Assembly: GCF_009805705.1 (NCBI RefSeq)
Contig: NZ_VSMB01000015.1
Coordinates: 31,903-95,902 of the forward strand
DNA: 64,000 nucleotides
Source: Ruania rhizosphaerae
GTDB lineage: Bacteria; Actinomycetota; Actinomycetes; Actinomycetales; Beutenbergiaceae
Direction: 5' to 3'
Under the pieces are notes generated by a model that ran no database searches, was not told the origin of the DNA, and worked only from the letters and a program-made list of their open reading frames with translations. Of this stretch, positions 17,568-26,298 are shown one piece after another. The position numbers were made by a program, and so were the translations under genes. Position 1 is the first letter of the stretch; each line of letters opens with the position of its first letter.

Positions 17568-18232
17568 CAGGCGATGGCACTCACTCCAGTGCCGTGCTCG
17601 ACTGGTTCGCAGCGGCCCGTGAGCCGCGGCAACGCCCCGATCCCGTGGTACAGGTGCGCACCCGTCACGCCGTGCCCGCATGGTCGTTGCGGGTGCTGGC
17701 AGCTGCGGCCCTGGCCGTGGTCGGCGTGGTGATCGCCGACGGCGCAGCCACCCTGGTCATCGCCGCGATGCTGGCCGTCGTGGTCGCCGTGGTACCGCAC
17801 GGGCCCGTACCCGCCATCGGTGTGCTGGCGGTTGCCGTGCACCAGGTCACGCGCCCGGCTGACGCCGAGACCATGCTGGGCACGCCGGAGATCGCACGCA
17901 CCGCCGTCGTGCTCGCAGGACTGCACCTCATGGTGCATCTGTGCCGGCGCGCCGGCGATCTGGGCCCGAGGGCAGCGGTGGAACTGACGGCGCTCCGCGC
18001 GGGGGTGGCGCCGGCGCTCGCAGCCCAGGCCGTGGCCCAGGTATGCGGCGCGCTGGCGGTGGTGGACGTCGACGGCCCGGTATGGCCCAGCCTGGTCGTG
18101 ATCGGCGTGGGCCTGGTCGTGATCACCTTGACCGGACGGGCGCTGCACCGCCGCGAACGCGCCGACCTCGCGGCCGAGCGATCCACCAGCCGGATCGACG
18201 AGACATGGACGTGGTCGAGACTGCAAGACTGA
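17564..18232 (+). CDS. Integral membrane protein ending the MoxR operon
   Basis: This 222-residue protein has about six predicted transmembrane helices between residues 40 and 195 and a short basic C-terminal tail. No family is recognised. It starts inside the DUF58 stop (ATGA) and has a strong GAGGAGGT Shine-Dalgarno, so it is firmly part of the operon. In comparable operons this position is often taken by a transglutaminase-like membrane protein, but the catalytic domain is absent here. It may be the remaining membrane scaffold of such a module. Confidence 0.65.
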   Translation: MTGDGTHSSAVLDWFAAAREPRQRPDPVVQVRTRHAVPAWSLRVLAAAALAVVGVVIADGAATLVIAAMLAVVVAVVPHGPVPAIGVLAVAVHQVTRPADAETMLGTPEIARTAVVLAGLHLMVHLCRRAGDLGPRAAVELTALRAGVAPALAAQAVAQVCGALAVVDVDGPVWPSLVVIGVGLVVITLTGRALHRRERADLAAERSTSRIDETWTWSRLQD

Positions 18233-18259
18233 GGCGCGCACTTGAGACGAGGACGTGAG

Positions 18260-19489
18260 ATGACTGAAGAGAACTGGGCCGGCTCCTACACCTACCGGGC
18301 CGGGCCGATCCACCAGCCGGACACGGTGAGCGCGGCGCGCCGGATCGTGGCCGAGACGCCGAAGATCCGGGCCCTGGGGTCACGGCACTCCTTCCACGAC
18401 TTGCCGGACTCCCCCGGCGAGCTCATCAGCATGGAAGCGCTGCCCCGCACCGTACACGTGGACGCCGAGGAACGGACGGTCACGGTCAGCGCCGGTACGC
18501 GCTATGGCGACCTCGCCACCGAGTTGCACCGGGCGGGGTGGGCCCTCGGTGCGATGGCCTCGCTCCCGCATATCGCCGTGGCCGGGGCGATCGGGACCGG
18601 GACGCACGGATCCGGCGACCGCGTGGGCAGCCTGGCCGCCGAGGTGGTCGGGCTCGAGCTCATCGACGCCGGTGGTGAGCTGCAGACCCTGACCGCGGAC
18701 GACGATGACTTCCTCGGTGCCGTGGTGCACCTGGGGGCACTCGGAGTGCTGACCACGGTGACCCTGCGCGTGGAACCGACCTACGACGTGGCGCAGTACG
18801 TCGTCGAGGAGGTGCCGTGGGAGTACGTACTCACCGAGTTCGACCCCCTCACCTCGGCGGCCTACAGCGTGAGCGTCTTCACCCGCTGGAACGAACCGAC
18901 GGTGAACGTATGGCTGAAGAGTCGCGAGGGCGAGGTGGGGCTGCCGGTGGGCAAGGCGGCCGTACGCAAAGCTCACCCCGCGGGCCGCGATCCCGTGAAC
19001 TGCACCGAGCAGCTCGGTGAGCCCGGGCCGTGGCAGGACCGGCTGCCGCACTTCAAGATGGGGTTCACTCCGAGCAGCGGGCGGGAGATCCAGGCCGAGT
19101 ACCTGCTGCCGCGTCACCACGCGGTGGCGGCGTTCGAGGCGTTGCGCGAACTGGGGCCGATTATCGCGCCACTGTTGCAGACGTGTGAGATCCGCACCGT
19201 GGCCGCCGACGAGTTGTGGCTGTCGGGCTCCTACGGGCGCGACACCGTGGCGATCCACTTCACGCTGCATCCGGAGCCGGAGAAGGTCCGGGCGCTGCTC
19301 GGCAAGATCGAGGAAGCGCTGGCCGGGCTGGAAGCACGCCCGCACTGGGGCAAGTGGTTCACCATGGACCCCGATCGGATCGCCGGCATGTATCCGCGCA
19401 TCGGTGACTTCCGGTCACTGGTGGCCCGTTACGACCCAGAGGGAAAGTTCTCCAACGACTTCCTGGAGCGCATCGTCCTGGGCGGGTGA
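18260..19489 (+). CDS. FAD-linked alditol oxidase (AldO-like)
   Basis: This 409-residue vanillyl-alcohol-oxidase-family flavoprotein resembles Streptomyces alditol oxidase along its whole length. Such enzymes oxidise xylitol, sorbitol or glycerol at C1 to the aldose, releasing hydrogen peroxide. His43 in LGSRHSF corresponds to the histidine that binds FAD covalently in AldO. The substrate-site segments GTHGSG, TCEIRTVAADELW, VAIHFT and HWGKWF are all conserved. ATG 18260 was chosen over a TTG at 18242 because GAGGACGTGAG precedes it and homology starts there. No sugar transporter or regulator is adjacent, so the physiological polyol is unknown. A 17-bp terminator hairpin follows. Confidence 0.85.
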   Translation: MTEENWAGSYTYRAGPIHQPDTVSAARRIVAETPKIRALGSRHSFHDLPDSPGELISMEALPRTVHVDAEERTVTVSAGTRYGDLATELHRAGWALGAMASLPHIAVAGAIGTGTHGSGDRVGSLAAEVVGLELIDAGGELQTLTADDDDFLGAVVHLGALGVLTTVTLRVEPTYDVAQYVVEEVPWEYVLTEFDPLTSAAYSVSVFTRWNEPTVNVWLKSREGEVGLPVGKAAVRKAHPAGRDPVNCTEQLGEPGPWQDRLPHFKMGFTPSSGREIQAEYLLPRHHAVAAFEALRELGPIIAPLLQTCEIRTVAADELWLSGSYGRDTVAIHFTLHPEPEKVRALLGKIEEALAGLEARPHWGKWFTMDPDRIAGMYPRIGDFRSLVARYDPEGKFSNDFLERIVLGG

Positions 19490-19515
19490 GCCTGGGGCAA
19501 CTCCGGGCGAGTACG

Positions 19516-19551
19516 ACGAAGGGCCCCGATCCGTGGATCGGGGCCCTTCGT
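19516..19551. terminator. Bidirectional terminator between alditol oxidase and initiator tRNA
   Basis: Arms 19516-19532 and 19535-19551 form a perfect 17-bp stem with a 2-base loop. It lies after the alditol oxidase stop and also after the 3' end of the opposite-strand tRNA, so it can serve both. A short CTTCT run follows on the plus strand. Confidence 0.8.
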
Positions 19552-19558
19552 CTTCTAG

Positions 19559-19632
19559 TGGCGGGGGGAGGATTTGAACCTCCGACCTCCGGGTTATGAG
19601 CCCGGCGAGCTACCGAACTGCTCCACCCCGCG
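19559..19632 (-). tRNA. tRNA-fMet (initiator, anticodon CAT)
   Basis: The 74-base minus-strand sequence begins CGCGGGGTGGAGCAG, has anticodon loop CTCATAA, the three G:C pairs before the loop (CCGGGCTCATAACCCGG) and T-loop TTCAAAT. The acceptor ends CCCCGCCA, so positions 1 and 72 are C and C and cannot pair. An unpaired 1:72 position and the three G:C pairs are initiator hallmarks. CCA is not encoded. The bidirectional hairpin at 19516-19551 follows its 3' end. Confidence 0.95.
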
Positions 19633-19711
19633 TCGGTGAACACCACTCTACGGGGCGAACCCAGGGGGATCAAATCCTGCCGGTGTACGCCCGATCACAC
19701 CGCCTCACCGT

Positions 19712-19766
19712 CGAACGCTGAGTTGCTCGGCATCTCATGCGAGAACCCCGAGCAACTCAGCGTTCG
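19712..19766 (-). terminator. Long-stem terminator after the UPF0182 gene
   Basis: Arms 19712-19730 and 19748-19766 form a perfect 19-bp stem with a 17-base loop, starting 12 bases after the UPF0182 stop codon. There is no strong T-tract. It also separates this gene from the tRNA downstream. Confidence 0.75.
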
Positions 19767-19778
19767 GCGGAGCGGGGA

Positions 19779-22700
19779 TCAGCCGTCCGTGGGTTCGTCG
19801 GTCGGTTCGTCCGTCGGAGCATCGGCCGGAGTCTCGCCACTGATCTCGGCCTCGGCAGCGATCGCGTCCTCCAACGCGGCCTGCAACCGATCCTGGGCTT
19901 CGCCGTAAGCGGTCCAGTCGCTGTTGGCGAGCGCAGTGTTGGAGTCCTCGATCGCCTGTCCGGCCTCGGCGAGCGCCGCATTGAGACGCTGCTGCGCGTC
20001 GGCCGGGATGTCGCCAGACCCATCATCGGTGCCGTCACCGGACCCGTCATCCGTGCCGCCATCGGTGCCGTCAGGCTCCGGATCGACCTCGGCGTCACCC
20101 GCGTTCGCTCCGGAGTCGCCCTGGAAGACCTGGTCGAGCGCCTCGTCCAAGGTCTGGGCGAACCCGATCTCATCACCGAATGCCACGAGCACGCGCCGCA
20201 GCAGCGGGAACTGCGTTCCACCCGTGGATTGCACGTAGACCGGCTGCACGTACAGCACACCGCCCCCGACGGGCAACGTCAGTAGATTGCCCTGGATGAC
20301 ATTCGAACCACCGCGGCCCAGAATGTTGAGCTCGTTCGCTGCGGCTGTGTCGGAGTCGAAGTTGTTCTGCACCTGTCCCGGCCCGGGCACGGTGAGGTCC
20401 CGTGGCAACTCCAGCACTGTGATCGTGCCGTAGTCCTCGTCAACCTCACCCGCTGTATCCCCCGGTTCGGCGTTGACCGCCATGAACCCGGTCAGCACGT
20501 TCCGCTCATCGCTGTCGATGATGAACGAGGAGGTGAGTGAGAAGTTCGCCTGCTCCTCCTCCGGCATCGCCAAGGTGAGGTAGTACGGCGGCTGCGGTAC
20601 TCCCTCCTGCGCCGGGTCGTCCGGAATCCGCCAGAAGTCACCACCGGTGTAGAACGTGGCGGCGTCGGTCACGTGGTATTCGGTGAGCAGTTCGCGCTGG
20701 ACCTTGAACAGATCCTCCGGATAGCGCAGGTGGCTCATCAGGTCCCCGTTGATCTCCTCCATGGGGCGGATCGTGCCGGGGAAGATGTCCATCCACGTCT
20801 GCAGCACCGGGTCCTGCGGATCCCACGCGTACAGCGTCACCGACCCGTCATAGGCGTTGACCACGGCCTTGACGGAGTTACGGATGTAGTTGATGTACTC
20901 CGGGAGTGCTGCGACCGCGAGCTGATCGGACTCGGTGAGGGAGTCGGTGATCGCCGACTCCAGCTCCTGCCGGGCCGAGTACGGGTATTCGTTGGTCGTG
21001 GTGTAGGCGTCCACGATCCACACGACCTCACCCACCCCATCGTCATTGGCATCGACGACGGCCGGGTAGGTCGACCCCTCGGTGGACAGGAACGGCGCCA
21101 CGCGGGAAACACGCTCGATGGGGTCCCGGTTGTAGAGAATCTGCGACTCCTCGGTGACGCGGTCCGAGAACAGGATGTCACCGCTGCCGAAGCGGGCCGC
21201 GTAAAGGAGCTTGGTGAAGAATCCACCGATCGACGGGCCGCCGTCACCGGAGAAGGTGGTGTTGACCTGCCCGTTGGGGGCGGCGTCGTCGGGGTAGTCC
21301 AGCTCCCACGGTTCGGTGCCCTCCGGAGCCCCGACGATCGAGTAATCCGGGGAGTTGGGGCTGAAGTAGATGCGCGGTTCGTAGTCACCGAGCACTCCGG
21401 TGCTCGGGATCCCGCGTTCCATGAACTCCGGCCGCCCGTCGGAGGTGATGGTGTTGCCCTGAGCGGCCACCACACCGAAGCCGTGGGTGAAGACGGTGTG
21501 GTCGTTGACCCAGGTGCGCTCCTGCGACCCCTCCAGGTTGAGTTCCCGGGCTGCGATCACCGTGTCGGTGCTCTGCCCGTCGACGTCGTAGCGGTCCACC
21601 GAGAGGGTGTCCCGGAAGTCGTAGTACTGCCGGTTCTGCTCCAGCTGCCGGAACGTCGGGGAGACGATGTTCGGGTCGAGCAACCGGATGCTCGCAGTGG
21701 AGTCCGCGTCCTCACGGAGCGCACCGGCCTCGGCCACCGTGTTCGCCTCGTAGCGCTCGATCTCGACACTGTCGAGATCGTAGGCATCGTAGGTTGCTTC
21801 GATATTGCGCTGGATGTACTCGGCCTCCAGCGACTGCGCGTTCGGGTTGACCCGCACCGACTGCACGATCGCCGGGTAGGCGCCGCCGACGAGGATCCCG
21901 GAGACCACCATGAGAGCCACACCGACGGCCGGGAGCCGCCAGTTGCCGCGAACCCCGGTCCACACGAACAGCAGCGCGACGAACACCGCCACGGCGGCGA
22001 GGATCGCCTTCGCGGGAAGGACAGCGTTGATGTCGGTGAAGGAGGCGCCGTCGAACCGATCGCCCTCGTTGGACAGGATCGAGTACCGGTCCAGCCAGTA
22101 GTTGGCGGCGATCATCGTGACGATGACAGCGGCGAGAATCGCCGTGTGGATCCGCGCCGCACGGGTGATCCGCTCGCCGTTCCCCGCAGGCTGCAGTGCT
22201 CCGTAGAGGTAGTGGGTGAAGACCGTCGCGATCGCGGTGATGATCGCCGTGGTCATCAGGAACGAGACGACGAACCGCACGAACGGGAGCACGAAGACGT
22301 AGAACGACAGGTCGATCCCGTGCTGCGGGTCAGCCGACCCCCAGCTGTTGCTGTTGAACGCCAGGAGGGCGTTCTGCCACTGCGCCGTGGCGGCCGAGCC
22401 CGCGAAGAAGCCTGCCACGATCGGTCCACCGATGAAGACCACCCGACGTAGTGGCTCAAACGCTTCGCGATAGCGGTCGAGATCCTGCTGCTGCGGCGTT
22501 GTCGGCACGTACATCGGGCGGTTGCGGTACGCCAGGCGCAGGTTGATCCAGATCGCGCCGCCCATCAGCAGGAAGGCGATGACGAACAGTACTGCCCTGC
22601 TCAGCCACTCGGTCCGGATAACTTGGCTGAACCCGAGCTGCTCGAACCACAGCCATTCGGTCCAGAACCGGGCCAGGATCAGGAATGCCACCACGATGCC

Positions 22701-22784
22701 GGCGATGACCAGCAGAGTGGGCAGGAGCGGTCCACGGCGGCGTGCCCCGGTAGGGGCTGTGGGTCGGCTTGCGGCGGATGACAC
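19779..22784 (-). CDS. UPF0182 family large membrane protein
   Basis: This 1001-residue protein has about seven transmembrane helices within the first 330 residues (starting LLPTLLVIAGIVVAFLILARF), then a very large extracytoplasmic domain of about 600 residues. The family is conserved in actinobacteria and some other phyla, but its function is not known. The C-terminal 120 residues are low-complexity, with Asp/Gly/Ser runs (DDGSGDGTDDGSGD) and repeated DEPT units at the end. The GTG start has CGAGGTG upstream. It neighbours PPA1309 and the Lon-type PDZ protease, the same set as in mycobacteria. It may take part in envelope function; nothing more can be said. Confidence 0.88.
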   Translation of the reverse strand: MSSAASRPTAPTGARRRGPLLPTLLVIAGIVVAFLILARFWTEWLWFEQLGFSQVIRTEWLSRAVLFVIAFLLMGGAIWINLRLAYRNRPMYVPTTPQQQDLDRYREAFEPLRRVVFIGGPIVAGFFAGSAATAQWQNALLAFNSNSWGSADPQHGIDLSFYVFVLPFVRFVVSFLMTTAIITAIATVFTHYLYGALQPAGNGERITRAARIHTAILAAVIVTMIAANYWLDRYSILSNEGDRFDGASFTDINAVLPAKAILAAVAVFVALLFVWTGVRGNWRLPAVGVALMVVSGILVGGAYPAIVQSVRVNPNAQSLEAEYIQRNIEATYDAYDLDSVEIERYEANTVAEAGALREDADSTASIRLLDPNIVSPTFRQLEQNRQYYDFRDTLSVDRYDVDGQSTDTVIAARELNLEGSQERTWVNDHTVFTHGFGVVAAQGNTITSDGRPEFMERGIPSTGVLGDYEPRIYFSPNSPDYSIVGAPEGTEPWELDYPDDAAPNGQVNTTFSGDGGPSIGGFFTKLLYAARFGSGDILFSDRVTEESQILYNRDPIERVSRVAPFLSTEGSTYPAVVDANDDGVGEVVWIVDAYTTTNEYPYSARQELESAITDSLTESDQLAVAALPEYINYIRNSVKAVVNAYDGSVTLYAWDPQDPVLQTWMDIFPGTIRPMEEINGDLMSHLRYPEDLFKVQRELLTEYHVTDAATFYTGGDFWRIPDDPAQEGVPQPPYYLTLAMPEEEQANFSLTSSFIIDSDERNVLTGFMAVNAEPGDTAGEVDEDYGTITVLELPRDLTVPGPGQVQNNFDSDTAAANELNILGRGGSNVIQGNLLTLPVGGGVLYVQPVYVQSTGGTQFPLLRRVLVAFGDEIGFAQTLDEALDQVFQGDSGANAGDAEVDPEPDGTDGGTDDGSGDGTDDGSGDIPADAQQRLNAALAEAGQAIEDSNTALANSDWTAYGEAQDRLQAALEDAIAAEAEISGETPADAPTDEPTDEPTDG

Positions 22785-22935
22785 GAACTACACCTCGTGG
22801 TCGTCGTCGGAGTCGGTCGGCTCGGCGTGAGGACCGGGGCGGCCGGGCACGACCACGTACGGACCCTCACTGCTACCAACGCATGAGCCGTCCATGAAGT
22901 TTCGCATACCTGCACCCGCCTGCGACCATGGAACC

Positions 22936-23472
22936 ATGACGTCTGAGCTGAGCGCACGTACCCGCTCCCTCGCCGTGGCCACCACCGAGATCGAACGGCA
23001 CGTCGCCGGCCGTGGCTGGGATGCCGAGATCGCCGTGTTCTCCCTGGTGCGGACCAGCCAGATCCTCGCCACCAGCCCCCAGCTGGCCCACGAGCTCCCC
23101 GCCGGAGCCGGTGAGGATCCCGAACACCTCACCTCGATCGAGCAGGACGGTCTGCCGGAGGCCGCAACTCTGGAGGATCTACTGGCCCAGCTGGCGTGGC
23201 CGGAGACTGTCGACGGTGCGGCGATCGTGGTCGAGCGCATGGTCGTGCCCCCGGAAGCGGAGGCGCAGATGCCGCAGGACCCGGAGGAAGGGCTCGCCTT
23301 CCTCATGGCCCATCCCGCGCGGCAGGACGTCCGCATCGCCGTCGGGGTGCTGCGCACCGGGGAGACCTGGTGCGCCCTGCGTTCGCGAGCGAACGACTCC
23401 GATGACGCCGTCGGTGGGGGCCCGGAGGCAGTACCAGGCCTCGCGCAGGCGCTCTCGGCCACACTCGCCTAA
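22936..23472 (+). CDS. PPA1309 family protein
   Basis: This 178-residue cytoplasmic protein is conserved in actinobacteria between the UPF0182 and PDZ-protease genes and is known as the PPA1309 family. Recognisable parts are EIERHVAGRGWD near the N-terminus, LFxLVRT-like VFSLVRTSQILA, and EGLAFLMAHP with DVRIAVGVLRTGETWCALR towards the C-terminus. Its function is unknown. ATG 22936 was selected over an in-frame ATG 42 bases upstream because homology begins there. The promoter region is shared with the divergent UPF0182 gene. The message ends in a 27-bp hairpin. Confidence 0.72.
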   Translation: MTSELSARTRSLAVATTEIERHVAGRGWDAEIAVFSLVRTSQILATSPQLAHELPAGAGEDPEHLTSIEQDGLPEAATLEDLLAQLAWPETVDGAAIVVERMVVPPEAEAQMPQDPEEGLAFLMAHPARQDVRIAVGVLRTGETWCALRSRANDSDDAVGGGPEAVPGLAQALSATLA

Positions 23473-23477
23473 CGAGA

Positions 23478-23535
23478 ACGGAATCGCTCGTCGATTTGGC
23501 GGCTCTCAAGCCGCCAAATCGACGAGCGATTCCGT
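23478..23535. terminator. Bidirectional terminator with a perfect 27-bp stem
   Basis: Arms 23478-23504 and 23509-23535 are perfectly complementary over 27 bp with a 4-base loop. It sits 6 bases after the PPA1309 stop, and its far arm touches the first base of the convergent protease stop codon. A stem this long without mismatches is well beyond the need of an intrinsic terminator. Confidence 0.9.
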
Positions 23536-24632
23536 CAACAGGAGGGCAGGCCGTCCGTCTGACCGTCGCCGATGGCCTCGACGGCGTCCCTCGCCTCCTC
23601 CAGTGTGCTCACGCTGACCACGTGGAGGCCGTCGGGGATGTCCTCGGCGGCTTCGGCGCAGTTGGCGGCCGGAGCCAGGAAGTACTCGGCGCCGTCGCGT
23701 TCGGCGGCATACATCTTCAGCGTGATCCCGCCGATCGGGCCGACCGTGCCCTCCAGGCTGATCGTGCCGGTACCGGCCACGACGTGCCCCCCGGTCATCT
23801 CCCCCGGGGTGAGCTCGTCGATGATCCCGAGCGCGAACATCGTGCCGGCGCTCGGGCCGCCGACGTTGTCGATCTGGATGTGCACGTCGATCGGATAGCT
23901 GAACTCGGCGTCGAGGAACACCCCGAGCACGCTGCCGCCGTCCCCGTTGCCGGTGGTGACGATCTCCAGATCCGTGGTCTCGCCGTCCCGGTCGACCTCC
24001 AGCAGGACCGGCGTTCCACCCGGCGTCGCAGCGAGCACCTCCGCGAGCTCCTGATAGGTGGTCACCGTGGTGCGCTCCGATCCCACAGCGATACCGGTGA
24101 GCACATCTCCCTCACGCACGATCCCGTCCGCGCCCAGCTGCGGATCGGCCCCGACGATGGTCAGCTCGGCCGGCACGTCGTACCCGAGGGCAGTCAGGGC
24201 TGCGACAGTCGCGTTCTCCTGAGACGAACTCATCTGCTGCTGGGCGAGCCGGTCTTGCTCCTCGGCGGTCACGTCCGGATCGATCACGGCTTCGACGGGC
24301 AGCACCCGGCGTCCCGGGTCGAGCCATCCCCGCACCACGCTTCCGGCATCGACCGGGAATCCCGGCCCGCCGGCGGTGGTCACCGTGGTCAGCAGCAGCT
24401 GCCCACTCGTCTGGTACGTCTGCGCACCGGAGACGGTAATCAGCTCGGTCTCCTCGAGTGCGCCGAGCGCGTCGAACGTGGGGCCGGCACCCTGCACTGC
24501 GTACGGCACCGGTGTGAGAAGCATGAGCAGCAGCAGCCCGAGCGTGGCGAACCCGGAGATCGTCATCGTGATCGACCGCGTCCCGATCCGATCCAGTACA
24601 CGCGGCCCCTCGGGCGTTCCCGTCGCAGACAT
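23535..24632 (-). CDS. PDZ domain-containing, membrane-anchored Lon-type (S16) serine protease
   Basis: This 365-residue protein has one transmembrane helix (about residues 22-45), a PDZ domain (about 140-215) and a C-terminal Lon-like proteolytic domain facing outside. The Ser-Lys dyad is visible: Ser in NVGGPSAGTMFAL and Lys in GGITLKMYAA. An AAA+ domain is absent. The family (like Bacillus YlbL) is conserved beside UPF0182 in actinobacteria, and likely processes envelope proteins. ATG 24632 is chosen, but ATG 24644 would add four residues; AGGGGG lies too near the former to decide. It shares a 92-base divergent promoter region with the DUF2342 gene. Confidence 0.86.
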   Translation of the reverse strand: MSATGTPEGPRVLDRIGTRSITMTISGFATLGLLLLMLLTPVPYAVQGAGPTFDALGALEETELITVSGAQTYQTSGQLLLTTVTTAGGPGFPVDAGSVVRGWLDPGRRVLPVEAVIDPDVTAEEQDRLAQQQMSSSQENATVAALTALGYDVPAELTIVGADPQLGADGIVREGDVLTGIAVGSERTTVTTYQELAEVLAATPGGTPVLLEVDRDGETTDLEIVTTGNGDGGSVLGVFLDAEFSYPIDVHIQIDNVGGPSAGTMFALGIIDELTPGEMTGGHVVAGTGTISLEGTVGPIGGITLKMYAAERDGAEYFLAPAANCAEAAEDIPDGLHVVSVSTLEEARDAVEAIGDGQTDGLPSC

Positions 24633-24724
24633 GCCCCCTATCATCCACGGTCGGCGGGTGCGCCCTGAGCGAAAGGCGCCACATCGACGGTGCCGCATAC
24701 AGCACGGTGTGGTTACCGTGAGGC

Positions 24725-26176
24725 ATGGCCGACGAGAACGCGCGGGAACAGCTACGCCGGATGCTCGAGCAGTTGCTGGGGGCCGAGGGCGCCGAGGAGG
24801 CGATGCGAGCGTTCGAGGCGAGCGGGATCGATCCGGCGCAGCTCGCCGGTGCCGGGATGCCGACCGATCCGGCGCAGGTGCAGGCTGCGATGGCACAGAT
24901 GCAACAGCTGATGGCCTCGGGCAACGACTCCGACAGTCACTGGCGGATGGCCAAGGATGTCGCACGTCAGGCCGCCCACGCCAGCGGCGACGCCAGCGTC
25001 AGCTCAGCCGACGCCGCGCGGGTCCGTACGGCGCTGTCGGTGGCCGACCTGTGGCTGGACGCCGCGACAGAACTACCGCCGTCGGGGGGCAAGGCCGTCG
25101 CGGCTTCACGTGCGGAATGGGTCGAGCGCACGTTGCCGACCTGGCGAGCGGTGGCCGAGCCAGTCGGAACATCGGTGGCCGAGGCCCTGGCAACTACCAT
25201 CGACGCCGGCCAGGACGGACTTGGCGCGGCGATGCCGATGGCCGGGATCGACCTGTCAGGCATGATGCGCACCCTCGGTGCCGCAAGCTTCGCGATGCAG
25301 GTGGGGCAGGGGGCAGGAACGCTCGCCAGGGAGGTCTTCGGGGGCACCGATGTCGGTCTTCCCCTGCTGCCCGAACCAGGGCTACTACTGGTGCCGGCGA
25401 ACGTGAGCGCCTTCGCGGACGGGCTGGACGCTCCGGAGGAGGAGGTGTGGCACTTCCTCGCCGTCCGGGAGGCAGCCCACGCCCGCCTGTTCACCCACGT
25501 GCCGTGGCTGCGCTCCCATCTGTTCGGTGCGGTCGAGGAGTACGCCCGCAACATCGAGATCGACCTCGAGCAGATGGAAGAGGCCGTCCGGAGCATCGAC
25601 CCGACGGATATGCAGCAGTTGCGGGACGCCCTCTCGGGCGGCATCTTCTCCCCGCAACGCACTCCGGCACAGGAGCGTGCACTCCTGCGCCTCGAGACGG
25701 CACTCGCGCTCGTCGAGGGCTGGGTGGAGGAGGTGACGGCGGCTGCTGTTGCACCGCACCTGCCGCATGCCGTCCCGTTGCGGGAGATGCTTCGCCGACG
25801 GCGTGCCGCCGGTGGCCCCGCAGAGGACACCTTCCGTTCTCTGGTCGGTCTTGAGCTGCGCCCGCGCCGCGCCCGTGATGCGGCCACGCTGTGGGGGCTG
25901 GTGGCACGCGACCAAGGCGTCGAGGGCCGGGACAGGTTGTGGTCCCACCCGGACGTGTTCCCGACCGATACCGATCTGGACGCACCAGGGGAATTCCTCA
26001 CCAAACGTGCGGCGGAGGCGATCGCCGACTCCGAGATGGATGCGGCCCTGGCCGCCATGCTCGACGGCGAGGAACGGCCGGAGCAGAGCCCGCCGGCACA
26101 GGATCACCCCGACGACAGCGGCGACCCGGACAACCGCAGCGACGAGGGCGACGAGGGCGGCCCAGACCCGCGTTGA
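24725..26176 (+). CDS. Zinc-dependent metalloprotease-like protein (DUF2342)
   Basis: This 483-residue protein belongs to the actinobacterial DUF2342 family, annotated as zinc metalloproteases and earlier linked to F420 biosynthesis by co-occurrence only. The putative metal motif is REAAHARLF near residue 247, an HExxH-like pattern in which the first His is Arg; a downstream ALVEGWVEEV could supply a further acidic ligand. The last 45 residues are acidic and disordered. The motif suggests zinc binding, but activity is not proven by sequence. It lies between the Lon-type protease and the YgjP-type peptidase, as in other actinobacteria. Confidence 0.8.
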   Translation: MADENAREQLRRMLEQLLGAEGAEEAMRAFEASGIDPAQLAGAGMPTDPAQVQAAMAQMQQLMASGNDSDSHWRMAKDVARQAAHASGDASVSSADAARVRTALSVADLWLDAATELPPSGGKAVAASRAEWVERTLPTWRAVAEPVGTSVAEALATTIDAGQDGLGAAMPMAGIDLSGMMRTLGAASFAMQVGQGAGTLAREVFGGTDVGLPLLPEPGLLLVPANVSAFADGLDAPEEEVWHFLAVREAAHARLFTHVPWLRSHLFGAVEEYARNIEIDLEQMEEAVRSIDPTDMQQLRDALSGGIFSPQRTPAQERALLRLETALALVEGWVEEVTAAAVAPHLPHAVPLREMLRRRRAAGGPAEDTFRSLVGLELRPRRARDAATLWGLVARDQGVEGRDRLWSHPDVFPTDTDLDAPGEFLTKRAAEAIADSEMDAALAAMLDGEERPEQSPPAQDHPDDSGDPDNRSDEGDEGGPDPR

Positions 26177-26298
26177 ACGACCGTCTGACACCCTCACGGC
26201 CGAGCGACACCGTCAGCCAGCTCCAGCGATAGGTCAGACTGTCACACCTGTGTCAGGTGCCCAGGTGACGACGGGCCCGCCTACGTCCCCCGGCGCGC

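Noticed and set aside
20673..22451. Plus-strand open frame antisense to UPF0182
   Set aside because: Composition is the reverse complement of membrane-protein codons and no start site or family signature is seen.
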